Position numbers and translations under genes: made by a program
Part shown: in pieces, positions 24,039 through 35,786 of the stretch
Numbering within the stretch: position 1 is the first letter of the stretch
Layout of the letters: each line of letters begins with the position of its first letter
The notes under the pieces: model-generated
Told to the model about the DNA's origin: nothing
What the model saw: only the letters and a program-made list of their open reading frames with translations
Databases searched by the model: none
Origin: Anoplopoma fimbria
Lineage: Eukaryota; Chordata; Actinopteri; Perciformes; Anoplopomatidae
Assembly: GCF_027596085.1 (NCBI RefSeq)
Contig: NC_072452.1
Location: forward strand, 7,651,790-7,715,789
Direction of reading: 5' to 3'
DNA: 64,000 nucleotides

Positions 24039-24100
<62 letters not shown>
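24039..24100. repeat. (GT)31 microsatellite
   Basis: Perfect 62-bp GT run, preceded by GTGTGTCT from 24,031. Confidence 0.98.
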
Positions 24101-24103
<3 letters not shown>

Positions 24104-24857
24104 GTGCTGTTTGTGATGGAGTTAAGAAGCGCCCCACCTGCTTGAGCACCTTTTAATGATTATTGATGAAGTTGCTCAGTTAAAGAGAAAAACAATTAAG
24201 ACCCTGCCAGCGCAGAGTCCCAGTACTAATGAGCGGGAGAGCGTGCCCGGGCCCCTGCTCGCCGTACTGCTGACTAGTGTGCGAAGCCCTAATGGAAGCG
24301 ACACTTGTTCGTAATCGTACACCTGAATCCTACAGGCTCGGGGTTAGCTGTCACTGTCGATGTCTTCACGGGACTTTGGCTTGTGGGGCCGAAGCGGCGG
24401 CAGATGGGCGAGGGTTTTTACCGGAGCGGCAACACATGTCACGGACCTCGACTGTGCAGCTCGCTGGAATGCCCTTGGGGGGTGGTGGTTGTGCGCGGGC
24501 GGATTTTCACATCTGCTGTTTACACATGGGCACCCTGACCCTTCGCCTCTCCCAAAGGCCCCTCCCAAAGAACCGGATAAAATCATCAGCCTCCGCTCAA
24601 GATGACTGCCTTCGCCTCCTGCGGAATTTCTGAGCATGCCCCTTTTTCCACGCTGTCATCTCCCCTTTTGCTCTCTTGTCTCCACTCTGCCTCCGTCTCC
24701 TTTCCTTGCCACCTTTTCTTCCTCCCTCGTGCTGTCTCCTCGCCTCGCTTGTTTATTCCACTACACGAGGTGATTCTAAGAATACAACGGCTGCTTTTTT
24801 TCATTTTCCAGCAGAACCGCTGGCCGGCTGACCTTTTTCCACCTCCAGCTGTTTCCT

Positions 24858-24877
24858 CCCCCCCCCCCCCCCCCCCC
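24858..24877. repeat. C20 homopolymer
   Basis: Twenty C in a row, then TCCCC. Length is likely unreliable in the assembly. The complement is a G20 run. Confidence 0.95.
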
Positions 24878-25984
24878 TCCCCGGCAACATTCCTCTCATC
24901 CCTTCTCCATCTCTCTCTTGCGTTCTTTCTGACCATCTACATCCAGGAAAATAGGGCCAGAGAGTGTTATTCTATTGCACCACGTGTGTGTGTTTGCCAA
25001 AAAAAAAAGAAAAGAAAAAGTGTGAGTAATACAGCTAGAAGGGATGAGCGAGAGAGAGAACAAATAACATCGCCCTCCAAAGAGCTGCGTCTGAGAAACA
25101 TTAGCTCTTCCTCTGTGTATGTGTGGGTAAGAGCGTGTGTCACGCAGGCAACGCCAGGACTGAATGGAGGATTAACACACAAACACAGTCACAGCAGCAA
25201 AATCCTCAGCTGGATTTGTGCGCATCATTCTATCTTTCTTACTGTCCGCTCATTCCCCTCGTTGTGAACCCCCAATCTCATCTAGGAGAGGATTTATGGG
25301 GGGGGCACCTCATCCCTCCAACGCAACACAATCTCAATTGGACTGAGAACGGCCTTATTCCAAACCAGACATCCATTAAACCAAGGTATTACTGTAATAC
25401 AAATATCGGACAGCTCTATCTCCCTCTATCCCCCCTCCCCCCCTCTCATTCGGGCTGAACATCAGCGAGAGTGATGTTATTAATATAGATTCCGCTATAG
25501 TGTACCGACATTTCATTTATACGTATATCAGATTAAAAAACGCCTCGCGGCAAAGACCTTATATATTTAAATAAAAGAGCCACAAGTGGATGTAGGTTAG
25601 TGCTCGGAGGATGATTAGGTGTGGGTCTTGGGCTCTATGTTGAATAATCAAATAAATAAGTGTGCGATGTCGTCCATAGATAGCTCTTCTATGCTGATTT
25701 TAACAATCTACTCTCCTCATCCCCCTTCTAGTGTCTATCTTCCTCCCCAAAGACTCTCCGATCCAATTACCAGCCTGGCACCGCTCGGATCAGCACCGGA
25801 TCTGCCAAGCCGGGTGAATTATGTCTCTTCTACCCCGTCACCCTTACGTTCCCTTCATTCACTCTCTCTACCTTTATCTTCTGTGGGCTCTTCGTTTATC
25901 CGCCCCCTCCGCTACGTGACACCATCACACTCTGTCAGCCTTCAGCGGGCTATTTTTCTATTTATTTATTTTGCATCCTTACAT

Positions 25985-25988
<4 letters not shown>

Positions 25989-26015
<27 letters not shown>
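25989..26015. repeat. (TG)13 microsatellite
   Basis: 27-bp TG run, followed 175 bp later by a CA run of similar length in opposite sense. Confidence 0.96.
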
Positions 26016-26187
26016 TTGTCAGCTGAGAGGGAATTTCAGGCTGATTAAAGAGATGATTTATAGGAGCATGATGTTGGAGGAATTCCCTGATCGCTCCTCA
26101 AAATCAAGTCTTCTCAAATGAGCTCTCTCCACTCAACCACAGTCAACAGCAGAGGAATCACGCCCCCAAGACACATGCATACATATA

Positions 26188-26190
<3 letters not shown>

Positions 26191-26221
<31 letters not shown>
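26191..26221. repeat. (AC)15 microsatellite
   Basis: 31-bp AC run between ATACAA and TAAATATAAG. Confidence 0.96.
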
Positions 26222-26223
<2 letters not shown>

Positions 26224-26724
26224 AATATAAGAACAGCAACGCAGCTGGGAAGTAGAATTTTGCCTTCCAGTCAATGCCTGTTATATTTTCACATCCACAC
26301 AAAGCCTCCGACATGATTACCTTGGTATTTCTGCACTGCCTCTACAATCTTTAGTTCTATCCAGTGCTTTATTAAAATCTGAAATGACACTAATCTTCAG
26401 ATAATATCTTTCACAAATCAGACACCTAATATCTAACTGGGACTTTTGTTTCATTTCCATTATGTTAAAGGCCCTGAAAACCTATTTCCTCAATAAGCTT
26501 CTTACGATCAGTGATGTGGTCCAACGCGAACACAGCTTTGGTGATTTATTATTGAGCATTTTTCAGTATTTGTGTCTTTGTGTGAGCTCTTCTCACTGGT
26601 TTGAAGGGGGCGAGGCTCAATTAGAAAAATATGATGACAATCATCTACATGCGCCAATCAGAATACAGCAAAAACTCCAATTACCGCCTTGTATGCCAGC
26701 CTTGTGGTTAAAAACATTTGTTTT

Positions 26725-26880
26725 GTGACGTCACAGTGACCTTTGTCCACAAAACTGTAATCCAAGTGGATGTTTGTGCCAAATGTGAAGAATTTCCCTG
26801 CAGGTGTTCTTGTAATCAAGGAGAATGGGACCAACATGAGGTCACAGTGCCCTTTGACCTTTGACCTCTAAGAGGAAGAA
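26725..26880 (+). mobile_element. dispersed teleost repeat (family C) rich in nuclear-receptor half-sites
   Basis: The text from GTCACAGTGACCTTTGTCCA through AATCCAAGTGGATGTTTGTG, CCAAATGTGAAGAATTTCCC and GAGAATGGGACCAA to AGGTCACAGTGCCCTTTGAC agrees, in order, with a very common fish repeat I recall as 'GGTCACAGTGACCTTGACCTTTGACC...TTTGTGCCAAATTTGAAGAAATTCCC...'. Non-coding and about 155 bp. It carries a perfect CRE (26,726-26,733), an ERE-like site (26,729-26,741), another at 26,840-26,852 and three AGGTCA-type half-sites (26,848-26,867). Confidence 0.72.
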
Positions 26881-28767
26881 TAGCTGTGACTAGCTGTTTG
26901 ACCATAAATAAATAATACCTAAAAATGTGTGTTCTATGTAACTTTGATTGCTGCTAATTAAGTCATCCAAATGTAATATTTGAGAGAAATATCACAAGTT
27001 TCATTTCACTAATGAGAACACAAACTCTTTTTTTCCCCAGTGCTGTGAAAGTCTTTCGCACGATTTCTGGATAACAAATATTTGCAAACGCCTCTCACAC
27101 TTCAGAAGACATTTAAACTGACTCACTCACACATATTAAAATCACTCTCTGTAATCCAAATTTAAACAAGAGAGTAGGCCTACCGCCAAAATTTCATAAT
27201 ACCCGATAGGAAGCTGCTGTTACTTCCAGATTGATTAAAAAGTATTTTAATAACAGTGACACTAAAAAACAGCTACAATATGTTGAACTTATTCATTGAG
27301 CTCTAAAATGGAGTCCTTAAAAACAGGACAAATCGGATTTTCTTTTTCAAAATGATGACTTCATAATACATATGTATCTGAAAGTGTTGTTGACGGATGG
27401 CTGGCTGGTTAACCAGGTAGTTTGTCCTTCTCCCAGAGCGGCGGGGATTAAGGCAGAGGGACGGTTAGATACCAGCCCGCTGTTTACCTCGTTTAGTGTA
27501 GCATGAAAGCATGGCAGAATCAGCAAGCTAATTCACTAGCCAGCTGTCAGCTAGATAGCCAACTAGCTTGTTAATTCCAACATGAATAATGCAACACCGG
27601 AAAATAAGAAATAAAAAAGTAAGACAAATAAGCCAAACAAAGTTGTCACTCATCTGGCGATAGCAACGTGCTTTCTTACGCTGTGCCAAGACTGTGTGGA
27701 TGAAGCACTACGTTGTTAGATTTTACTCATTGCCTGTGGCTCTCTACTCTGCATAACGTTACTACTCCACTGCTGGTTTTCAGTTCCCACTGCAAAATCT
27801 CACAAGTTGGTTTTAGTTAGCTCGCCACAACATCCCAATAGCAACAGTACACATAAAAATGGCCTATTTTATTTCTATGGTCTGTTTATTTATGTTTACT
27901 TATTCTCATATAACTTGATAATGACAATAATGCAGGAATTAGGTTGAGGATGAGAGATAGCTAATACAGATCCTCCATAGAACATGACCGTTGTTTATAT
28001 ATTGTTAGAATGTGAACCTGTGAACCGCACATACATTGGCTTTTTTATAACCATGCTGTCATGAGACAAAAATGACTGGCTTAATTCGGACTGCAGAAAA
28101 AGCTGAAATTAAAACTGCAATATCAGTAAACAAGTAATAGAAAGACAGAATCACTGGAAAGAGACGTAATAAAAGAAAAAACCTGAATATTATCCTCATC
28201 TACTTTCATCGACCTGTGATGTTCAGCATTCAACAAGCTACTTTGTGACTAAATGTGGAAGGTTGCCTTTCTGTTTCATACCATTTTCTCATATAGCCTA
28301 AATCTACTTCTGCCCCAGTTAGTGTTTTCCTATATTTCCCAGGAAGCCTTTCAACATACTCCAGAAAACGTGCCCAGGTTGATTACTTTCAACTGGATTC
28401 CATATTAAGCCAGAGAAAGCTTACTCCAATAGCAGTATTGATGACCTTAGCCTTATATGAGCAAGAAAGCCAATTTTCAGTCAAGAGAAATAAATCTTTA
28501 CAGCCTTTATCCACATTGCACTGTAGTTGCATCACAATGTGGACTACATATCTGTTCCATAGGCTACTGACATCAAAGTCTGATATAGAACAAAAGATTA
28601 TTTGATTCTGTGGGTGTTGATATTGATATTTGTGTGTATTCATTTCTGTTTAAATATAAAGCTTATTGCAGCACTGGAAATGTATCTACCTGAAGTCACA
28701 TTTTCTAAATTTGTGATCTAAAAGGAATACAGACCACACACAGACCATTTCAATGAAATCCATGGGG

Positions 28768-28850
28768 AGTTTAGAGCACCCACTTCACCTAATTGGCATG
28801 TCTTTGGACTGCAGAAGAAAAATAGTGGACGGTAAGGAGACCCACCAATG
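28768..28850 (+). mobile_element. decayed SINE/LINE-tail-like relic
   Basis: AGTTTAGAGCACCCACTTCA followed by CCTAATTGGCATGTCTTTGG and ACTGCAGAAG recalls the widespread vertebrate text 'GTTTAGAGTGGCCAATTAACCTAA..GCATGTCTTTGGACTGTGGGAGGAAACC'. The match stops at about 28,815, with only traces after it. Confidence 0.55.
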
Positions 28851-29494
28851 TGCCATGTAATCTCTCTTCTGTGTCCCCGTCATTCATCGCCACATATCTG
28901 TTCTATCTAATAACCATTGAGCAGAAGGAAGCCGCTGTTTGCCTTAGTGCTAATTCTTCGATCAATAGCCAGTTAGGCTGTATAACAACAATAAGCAAAT
29001 TGTGTTTGACGGGAAATATACAGTAGACAGGCTGTGTGTGTTTCTTAAATGTCCCAAGTCGCTTCAGGTAATTTAGTTCTATTGGGAGAGCAGTTCGATT
29101 TCTGACACACTGGGCGGGTTTATTTTTTATCTCAGTTTTCTTTTCTTGCCTGTTTCTCTGGCCTGCAGAGAGCGAGAGATAGGCCTTGAATAGTAATGAG
29201 TGTGTGCTGTAACGCTGCAACTTCAGTTCAGCTGAGAGACTCATTAACAAACTCTGATGATTTATTTATTTTCTGCCGCATCACTCTCAGCGCAAGGGGT
29301 TTTGTCTGATGTTAAAAAAAAAATGTTATCCTTTCTCAAGGTTACGCTTTCTCGCATTTCCCCTGGTTCCACCGTTTCTTCTTCAAAGTAATTGTTTCAC
29401 GCTATGGCTGCATTCAGGCTATGCGAGTTATTAGCTGAATCCTCCGGCAGGAGTGTGGGCTAAATGGAACAGTGTCAAGAGGCTGGCTGCCCTG

Positions 29495-29495
<1 letters not shown>

Positions 29496-29536
<41 letters not shown>
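29496..29536. repeat. (TG)20 microsatellite
   Basis: Perfect 41-bp TG run. Confidence 0.97.
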
Positions 29537-29537
<1 letters not shown>

Positions 29538-30059
29538 CGTGGGAGGATGATTTGGAGTTAAGTAACGCCGGCCAGAATTTTAGTGTGTGTGCGCATCTGC
29601 ACACGCATCTATCACAGGTATCTTCAAATGCAGCGTCTCAGCGACACAGTTCAATCAAAATGTCAGATTTGGTTATGTGGCACAGCTGTTTGTGACAAGC
29701 ATGCAGTTTAGAGATAAGTGCGAATGTATATATGCTTATGTGTGTGTGGGATGGCGGGGGTATGATGTTAAAGGAGCGAGGTCTGCAGTGACAGTAGGAA
29801 TACCTGGAGGCCAGAAAGGGTAAAGAATAGAGGAAGATATTTGCACACTGTAGGGGCGACATCCAAAACAAAATGTAAATATAACACATAGTTCAATATG
29901 CAGTTGAGAAGCCTCATTTCTTAACCAAATCCCAACATAGAGATGGAGCTGTTTCTAACCCATTATATTGCAGACTTTTATGAAAGGATGGCCCCCTTTC
30001 CATAATTGGCAGAGCGGTCTTGGTGGAGCTATTCTGGTACCAGAAGAAAACTAGAAAGG

Positions 30060-30077
30060 TGCACTCGGTAGAGTGCA
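30060..30077. other. short perfect hairpin
   Basis: TGCACTC-GGTA-GAGTGCA: 7-bp stem, 4-nt loop, followed by GATCTCCACCAGG. Similar wording ('GCACTCGGTAGAGTGCAGA') occurs, as I recall, in some fish and bird repeats. Confidence 0.5.
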
Positions 30078-30336
30078 GATCTCCACCAGGTGTGTCTCCA
30101 TCGACCACAGCTGTATTATGTGATTGAATGGGTACAACCCACAACTGGCGAATCCCCTGTCTAGACACCAATGGGCTGAAAGGCGTCATAATACACACTT
30201 AATTCAAACTCAAAAACAAGAGGTGACGTACGCAGGCAATCAGCTCAAAGTAGTCGTATAAGACAGGTCATAAAATCTTGCCAAAAATTGAACTCACAAA
30301 AGTGTCTGCCTGCCTAGCAGTGGCTGAGTGGCAATG

Positions 30337-30490
30337 AGGTACAGCAGTGTGTGAAGTGGTATTTTTGTTAGCGGTTAGCAAAACACACCATCCAAGCCAA
30401 TCAAAGCAAGCCTCAGAGCAGCGACCGAGAGGTACGAAGCAGTGTGTGTACTGGTAGTTCTGTTAGCTGATAGCCAAACACGTCATCTAA
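30337..30490 (+). repeat. imperfect two-copy tandem repeat, period about 92 bp
   Basis: GAGGTACAGCAGTGTGTGAA at 30,337 and GAGGTACGAAGCAGTGTGTG at 30,429 each lead into ...TGTTAGC(G/T)G(T/A)TAGC(A/C)AAACAC(A/G)(C/T)CATC(C/T)(A)AA. The two units are about 80% alike by eye. Likely a piece of a dispersed repeat that was locally duplicated. Confidence 0.65.
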
Positions 30491-31204
30491 AGTGGTTCCT
30501 AGCAGCTGGGTGCCGGTTAAGAGCAGTGAGGACCCAGCAGGCAGTCAGTGGCAGTATGAAACAGGAAATAAAAAGTGTGTTTCGAGAAAGTGTGAGTCAC
30601 TGCAACCATGAGAGGCCCTTGTGCAGCCAAAACTTACTTCTGTAGACAGAGGTGCATATTAAGTGATTCATGCAGGCAAGCAAGCACAATCTCGTGATTA
30701 TCCAGCCGGAGATAATAATTAGTGTTTGATGATGTAACCGACCCTAGAAATGCTCCAAAACATTAAACATTTCAACAAACTATCAGGGTGAAATATTTGT
30801 AGTTATTTTTTCTATAATTTGTGTATTTGAATATTCTGTTTGCAGCGGACACAATTATTGGCCATTTTCAGGTTCTGAATATTACATTAGGAACTTTAAG
30901 CTTCAAAGAGCACCGCACTGATTTAGCATTGCACTTCTTTAACATCGTCGGACTCATCTCGCATGAATTCTTCTTTGTTGTCAAAACTTGCAGCCTCCGT
31001 TACCCACATTGCACTAGACCGGAGAAGGTTCGTTCGAGAGATTCGGGTGTGTTATGATATTAGCGGCTAATGTAGCATCGAGTCTATAGCCTCAAGCAGA
31101 GACGAGGAGCAGGCTGCAATTGTCTGGTAAGCTCACTTTTATTTTACCCCACACCCCCAGAACGATCATTTAAAGCAATTAATCAGACTTCGGCTTTATG
31201 CAAG

Positions 31205-31223
31205 TTTTTTTTTTTTTTTTTTT
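31205..31223. repeat. T19 homopolymer
   Basis: Nineteen T, then ACATAATG. No retroposon body recognised on either side. Confidence 0.93.
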
Positions 31224-31551
31224 ACATAATGCAGTAGTCCTCCCCGAGATCTTTAAACACACTTTGATGTGTAAAATCTGTGCAATTTCCCTTTAAAAGA
31301 ATCTCGTGCTGCACATAAATCATTACTTAAATTATAGATATTGCTATTGACTGATGCAAGAAATAAAATACATGGTACAATTTGTTGCTCAGCCCTGCAA
31401 CCGGTACAGTACCAGATTGCTGTCATCTTTGAAGCCCTAATCCTCCCACTGTCCTCCTACCTGCTGCTGTTTCCCTTCCAGTCACAAAAAGAGTAACACA
31501 GTCCCATTGATGCTCACCACGCTCCTCCTCTTCTCTTTCTGTCTCTCTCTG

Positions 31552-31554
<3 letters not shown>

Positions 31555-31582
<28 letters not shown>
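31555..31582. repeat. (CA)14 microsatellite
   Basis: 28-bp CA run continuing into CATACACAGACAGACGAG. Confidence 0.96.
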
Positions 31583-31587
<5 letters not shown>

Positions 31588-31760
31588 AGACAGACGAGCT
31601 GCCCTATTAAAAGCTGCAGGAAAAAAAGCAGGCCGCCTTTGTCCTATTACTGTGGAGTGGAGCTGATGTTAGTAAAGTTGGCAGCCACGGATGACTGGGA
31701 GCCACCAAGGCTTTGCTCAGCTGACATTATCCTGCCCCTCAAATGCTACCCAGTCCTGCA

Positions 31761-31763
<3 letters not shown>

Positions 31764-31796
<33 letters not shown>
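31764..31796. repeat. (GT)16 microsatellite
   Basis: 33-bp GT run, 181 bp after the CA run above and in the opposite sense. Confidence 0.96.
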
Positions 31797-31797
<1 letters not shown>

Positions 31798-32420
31798 CTG
31801 TTGTACCATTTGTCCTTGTCCAAATGTAACTTCGAGATGGAGTGTCCATTCATCGCAAGGTGGACGGGAGAGACAGAGAGAGATAGAGAGACACAGCGAC
31901 AGAGAAGGTGGTAATCTGAGTGGATCTGGAGCGCTGATCCTCTTTGGCTCTCGCCGTGTGTGTAGGAGGTCACGTCAAGCTAGAGCTCTGGGATAAAATG
32001 GGCATAGCAGCAGCAGGAGATGCAATATTTGGACGGGGAGGTAAAGTCACCAGAGATGGATTGAGAAGGATCAGCGTGATAGCCGTATAGAAAAATATGG
32101 GGGAAAGAAATTGAGTAATCTTTCTATTTTGCTCTCTCTGTGTGTCTGTTGATATGATACTTAGGCGAGAACCAAATCTGCAGAAATCTTAAGAGGCATG
32201 TTGGGTCAACGACCATTGAAATATTTAGCGACAGCTGTAATGCCGAAAGGTCTGAAGGGAGTAAAGGCGGCTGATATGAGCCTCCGCCTGTAGTCCACTG
32301 AAACCGGAGCAAAACAGTCCAGATGGGTCAGCGGCGCAGAGCCAAAGCCCTCCTTAACCTGCTGGATCAGGGAATCAGCCGCACTTCACAGCCACAGTAG
32401 TTATCACACACATCTCGCTC

Positions 32421-32444
32421 CACACACACACACACACACACACA
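32421..32444. repeat. (CA)12 microsatellite
   Basis: 24-bp CA run between CTCGCTC and TGCAGG. Confidence 0.95.
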
Positions 32445-32918
32445 TGCAGGAAAACCTCTTACCCGCACTCAGACCAGGTGCAGCCAATCTGATCGGTTTA
32501 AGAACTTCCAGCCGGGATGCTGAGCTGTAAGGAAATAAAACCCAGCTCCCTGGTTTGTTTACGGTAAAACAGTCGCCGTATTGATTTATAGATTAAACAA
32601 GATCAATTTGTTTCCTTGGGAATAAGCATTAATACAGTGCATTTAATATTCCTTTTTTTTTTTTTTACTTTACAGACTTGTTTATTATCATGTAGACGGG
32701 AGCATTAGGGATGCCATTATAAGTCTCGGGTAAATTGCTCCTCTGAGGCCTCGATCCGGCTCCATAACGAGCACCGCGATTCTGAAACATTTATGCAACA
32801 TCGGCCAACATTACAGCTTTCAACAATCGTTATGGAGAACTGCATGGTCCCTATAGATGATCAACAATGTTGTTGTTGCACGGCACAGTTACTCTCTCTG
32901 CGGAGTCGCATAGGACAG

Positions 32919-32950
32919 CCCCCCACCCCACCCCACCAACCTACTCCCCC
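32919..32950 (-). other. C-rich run; quadruplex motif on the minus strand
   Basis: C6-A-C4-A-C4-A-CC-AA-CC-TACT-C5. On the complement this gives four G runs of four or more, with loops of 1, 1 and about 11 nt. Confidence 0.7.
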
Positions 32951-33217
32951 AAAAAACAGCCATTAACTTGTTTGGGCTTTTCATAGTTTATCTCCAATTC
33001 ATGCCGAATTAGCAGGCTGATTGTCCTGAAAACTTCCAGAAATATTCTGAGTTGTCAGGAAAAGGGTTTTGAAAACATCTCTCTCTCTTTCTCACTCTCA
33101 TGCCGTCTCTTAGCGTCTGATTATGCATATCAGCCGCAGCTGTACTTTGCGGCACCAAGAGACGAGCCAGAGAAGAGGGGAAAGGGAATGGGATGTGTTC
33201 TCGCGCATTGTTAGCAA

Positions 33218-33221
<4 letters not shown>

Positions 33222-33251
<30 letters not shown>
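33222..33251. repeat. T30 homopolymer
   Basis: Thirty T, the longest single-base run in the window. It could be the tail of a minus-strand retroposon, but the downstream sequence (ATTCCTCTGGAAC) shows no known body and no target duplication is visible. Confidence 0.93.
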
Positions 33252-33253
<2 letters not shown>

Positions 33254-35670
33254 TCCTCTGGAACAATCGTCAGGCAACTGCAGGGGCACACAGAGAGCAA
33301 ATAAGAGCATAAGTCGGGAGGTTTAGGGCACATTGTTATCACAGCCGCGCCGGCGCTGCCACTGTGAAATGGAGAATACGGTTTCACCGCTCTCCCAAAA
33401 ATTCCCCCCCGCCCGCTGGGCTGGGCTGGTGTTCCTCAAGTTCGGCTCACCCGGTGCGATATCTTTCTTGCCCATGGTGAGTGCAGGGCCCTGAAATTCC
33501 ATTTCAGCCCCATGGATTTTATGTTGTTCCTTAGCCCGAGCTGTAACACTAGCACAGCACATGCCTCTAAATGATTTCTTTTTTGTAGAGCACTCCAAAC
33601 AATCCTCTGTTTTCTACTAAAACACAACCGAGACAACAACGCTGAATACAGGAAAGGAGGGAAAGACAAACTCCCAATCCCAATCCCTATTTTGTGGGAG
33701 AAAACATAAAATAATCAATCCATTATGTGAGCGCCAACCCCCTGCTGTGTTCCCCTGATTCCCTCCAGCTATTAGCAGCTTCAGACACAAATAGATCACA
33801 CAAGATATTAAAAAGCAGCGGGAATCTAACAGTTTTAAAAGCCCCACCGTAATCCTCGATTTGGAAACAAAAACACGCCTCCTACGCTGTCAAATTGTTT
33901 TTTTTGTTGCAGATTCTTTTTTATTTTTGTTTTTTACAGTTATTGTTGAGAATTAGCATTTTATGATGCGTGTTTTTCATTATAGATGGATTTTACAGAC
34001 ACAACACGGGTCATAAGCCGGAGATAAACTCATCGGCAACAACAAGGACAGTGACGGCACCTTCTCTACGTTCATATTTTTTTGTTTCATTTCAGACACA
34101 CACACACACACATACAATAGCAAACTGCTGTCAAGCCAAAAAATATTGAAGCGTCTGGTCAGGGCAGTGCGGAGGCAGATTCAATAATCAAAAAACTCAG
34201 GAGACAAAAGTTGTTCGCGGCGATGAAAATGTACAGATCTATCGCTGTACCGGATTTCAAAGCTTTGCTCTCCAAAAAAAATTTCTGTTACAGATTTGTG
34301 CATGAGGAAATAAAAGAAAAACTGTTTGTCAGACTTGATCAAGGAATCAAGTGGCGAGTGAGGTTGATGTTAACGGCGTTTGACATCATCTAACTGACAG
34401 CACCTGGGTGTGCAACAGTGATCATATCATGAATGTGTGGGCACTGTGTAGCACAATATCACATTGGTTAAAAATTTGACACAGATATTTAGTAGGGATT
34501 GATGTTTAACACGACCAAAGTGCTTATTCCGATTATAAATACAAACATTGATCCGCCAAAGTGCTTGAGATCTTTTGACGGACTGTAGGATCTACTTTGT
34601 CCGATGGCTCATCAGCATCCCACCATCCTCGCTCCCGTGCCCCCTGATTTAATCTCTGAATTCCAATTCTGCGTCAGACTCTCACTGGATTTAGCTCCAT
34701 TGGAAACACCGGCACACATAATAAACATGGAGGCAGTTTAAGTGATTATGTCGGCGTGCCTTCCCAAAACTAAATCCATGAAAATCCACGGAACTAAATC
34801 CATGAAAACATCACAGTGTGTGCTCTGAAGAAGTGGAGTAGAGCAGTTAGATGCAAAGTCCTTATTTTAATACCAAAATTGCACTTGAGCCTTTTCACAG
34901 ATCTCACACTGAACCAGATTACATGGAGTGATTTCAGTTTTATTTTTTTAAGAAAATTACCAATTCATAGCCTAATCACAGTTGTGCTCTTCTGACATGG
35001 CACTATTCTGACGCAATCAAGCATTTTTGGTATTATGATAAGGGTTTAGTTTTCCTCAAAAGATGCATAAATGATCATTAGCGAATATCAGAATCCTACA
35101 CTAAGAATAGACTAAATGTGTGTACTATTTTGCCTCAATTCAGCAGACCTGTAGTTAACTCAAACCAGTAAACATGGGAGGGTTTAATGGGTGGCCACAC
35201 AAGTATTAAGCTGTGGAATTTTATTTTTCAAACACTGGTTGGAAACCGTGCAAAGGCTAATTTAGAACCAATCATTTCAGGTTGCAAACCAATTTTTTGC
35301 TCTTTTTCCCTGCAAAGACTTTTAATTTAGTTAACCGTGTCGTGTGACTTTGTGCATCCAAACGTGTTCATATATACTCAAAAAAGAAAACAACAACACG
35401 GAGGGTTTGATTGTATTAGAGGTGTCACATCACCCGGTGTGTCCGCTTCACTCCAGATTCCAAATTACTCGAGAAAAAGACAAGCTATCAACTCCTGTCA
35501 TGCAGCTAGCAGCAGGACTAATAATTGTTTATTAGGCACCTAATTTGGCTGCAACGTGGCTGACTCTCGTGTCAAATAACACAAACAATTGATACTGTAA
35601 CAAGTTAACAACATAATTATTCCAACTACCGTGACAGATTGCCTAATCAGTCACTTTTTGGACCAAATAA

Positions 35671-35786
35671 AAAAGACCCCCTTTACACCTTGCATTTAAA
35701 AGTGTTTTGTTTTGATTGTATCTCGATATGATTTAACCTGATCACATTTACACCTGGTGTTAGTACTTGTTTTAAAAGCACATTTG
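35671..35786 (+). mobile_element. possible short DNA-transposon relic
   Basis: GACCCCCTTTACACCTTGCA and CACATTTACACCTGGTGTTA recall fish elements with 'TTTACACCTGGTATTA' ends. Decayed, about 115 bp, no inverted ends proven. Confidence 0.35.

Larger units (their letters stand above)
24101..26724. other. gene-free DNA with a GC-richer patch
   Basis: 24,120-24,260 is unique with GATTATTGATGAAG and ACAATTAAGACC; 24,230-24,560 is CpG-richer. The 221-codon frame at 24,602-25,267 is Ser/Pro/Phe-rich, crosses a C20 tract and has no domain, so it is not called a gene. 25,490-25,600 is AT-rich. Confidence 0.6.
26881..30336. other. gene-free AT-rich DNA
   Basis: 27,380-27,830 has fish-repeat-like wording (AGCTAGATAGCCAACTAGC) but no assignable family. 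29,840-30,200 contains a hairpin-bearing patch and may be another unrecognised repeat. No exon supported. Confidence 0.6.
30491..33221. other. gene-free DNA; possible repeat relic at about 30,840-31,130
   Basis: Text such as GCAGCCTCCGTTACCCACAT and GATATTAGCGGCTAATGTAG suggests a fish repeat but is not firmly placed. 32,560-32,720 is AT-rich with T14 at 32,653-32,666. GA-rich near 31,868-31,910. No exon. Confidence 0.55.

Noticed and set aside
24602..25267. 221-codon + strand frame
   Set aside because: Ser/Pro/Phe-rich low-complexity translation crossing a C20 homopolymer, with no domain, homolog or splice context that I can recognise.
30060..30110. tRNA or SINE promoter around GGTGCACTCGGTAGAGTGCA
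   Set aside because: Forms a short hairpin but lacks paired A and B boxes and a cloverleaf fold.
30337..30490. CRISPR-like array
   Set aside because: Only two diverged units with no constant repeat and spacer pattern; eukaryotic sequence.
33222..33300. T30 as the tail of a minus-strand retroposon
   Set aside because: No retroposon body and no target-site duplication could be recognised beside it.
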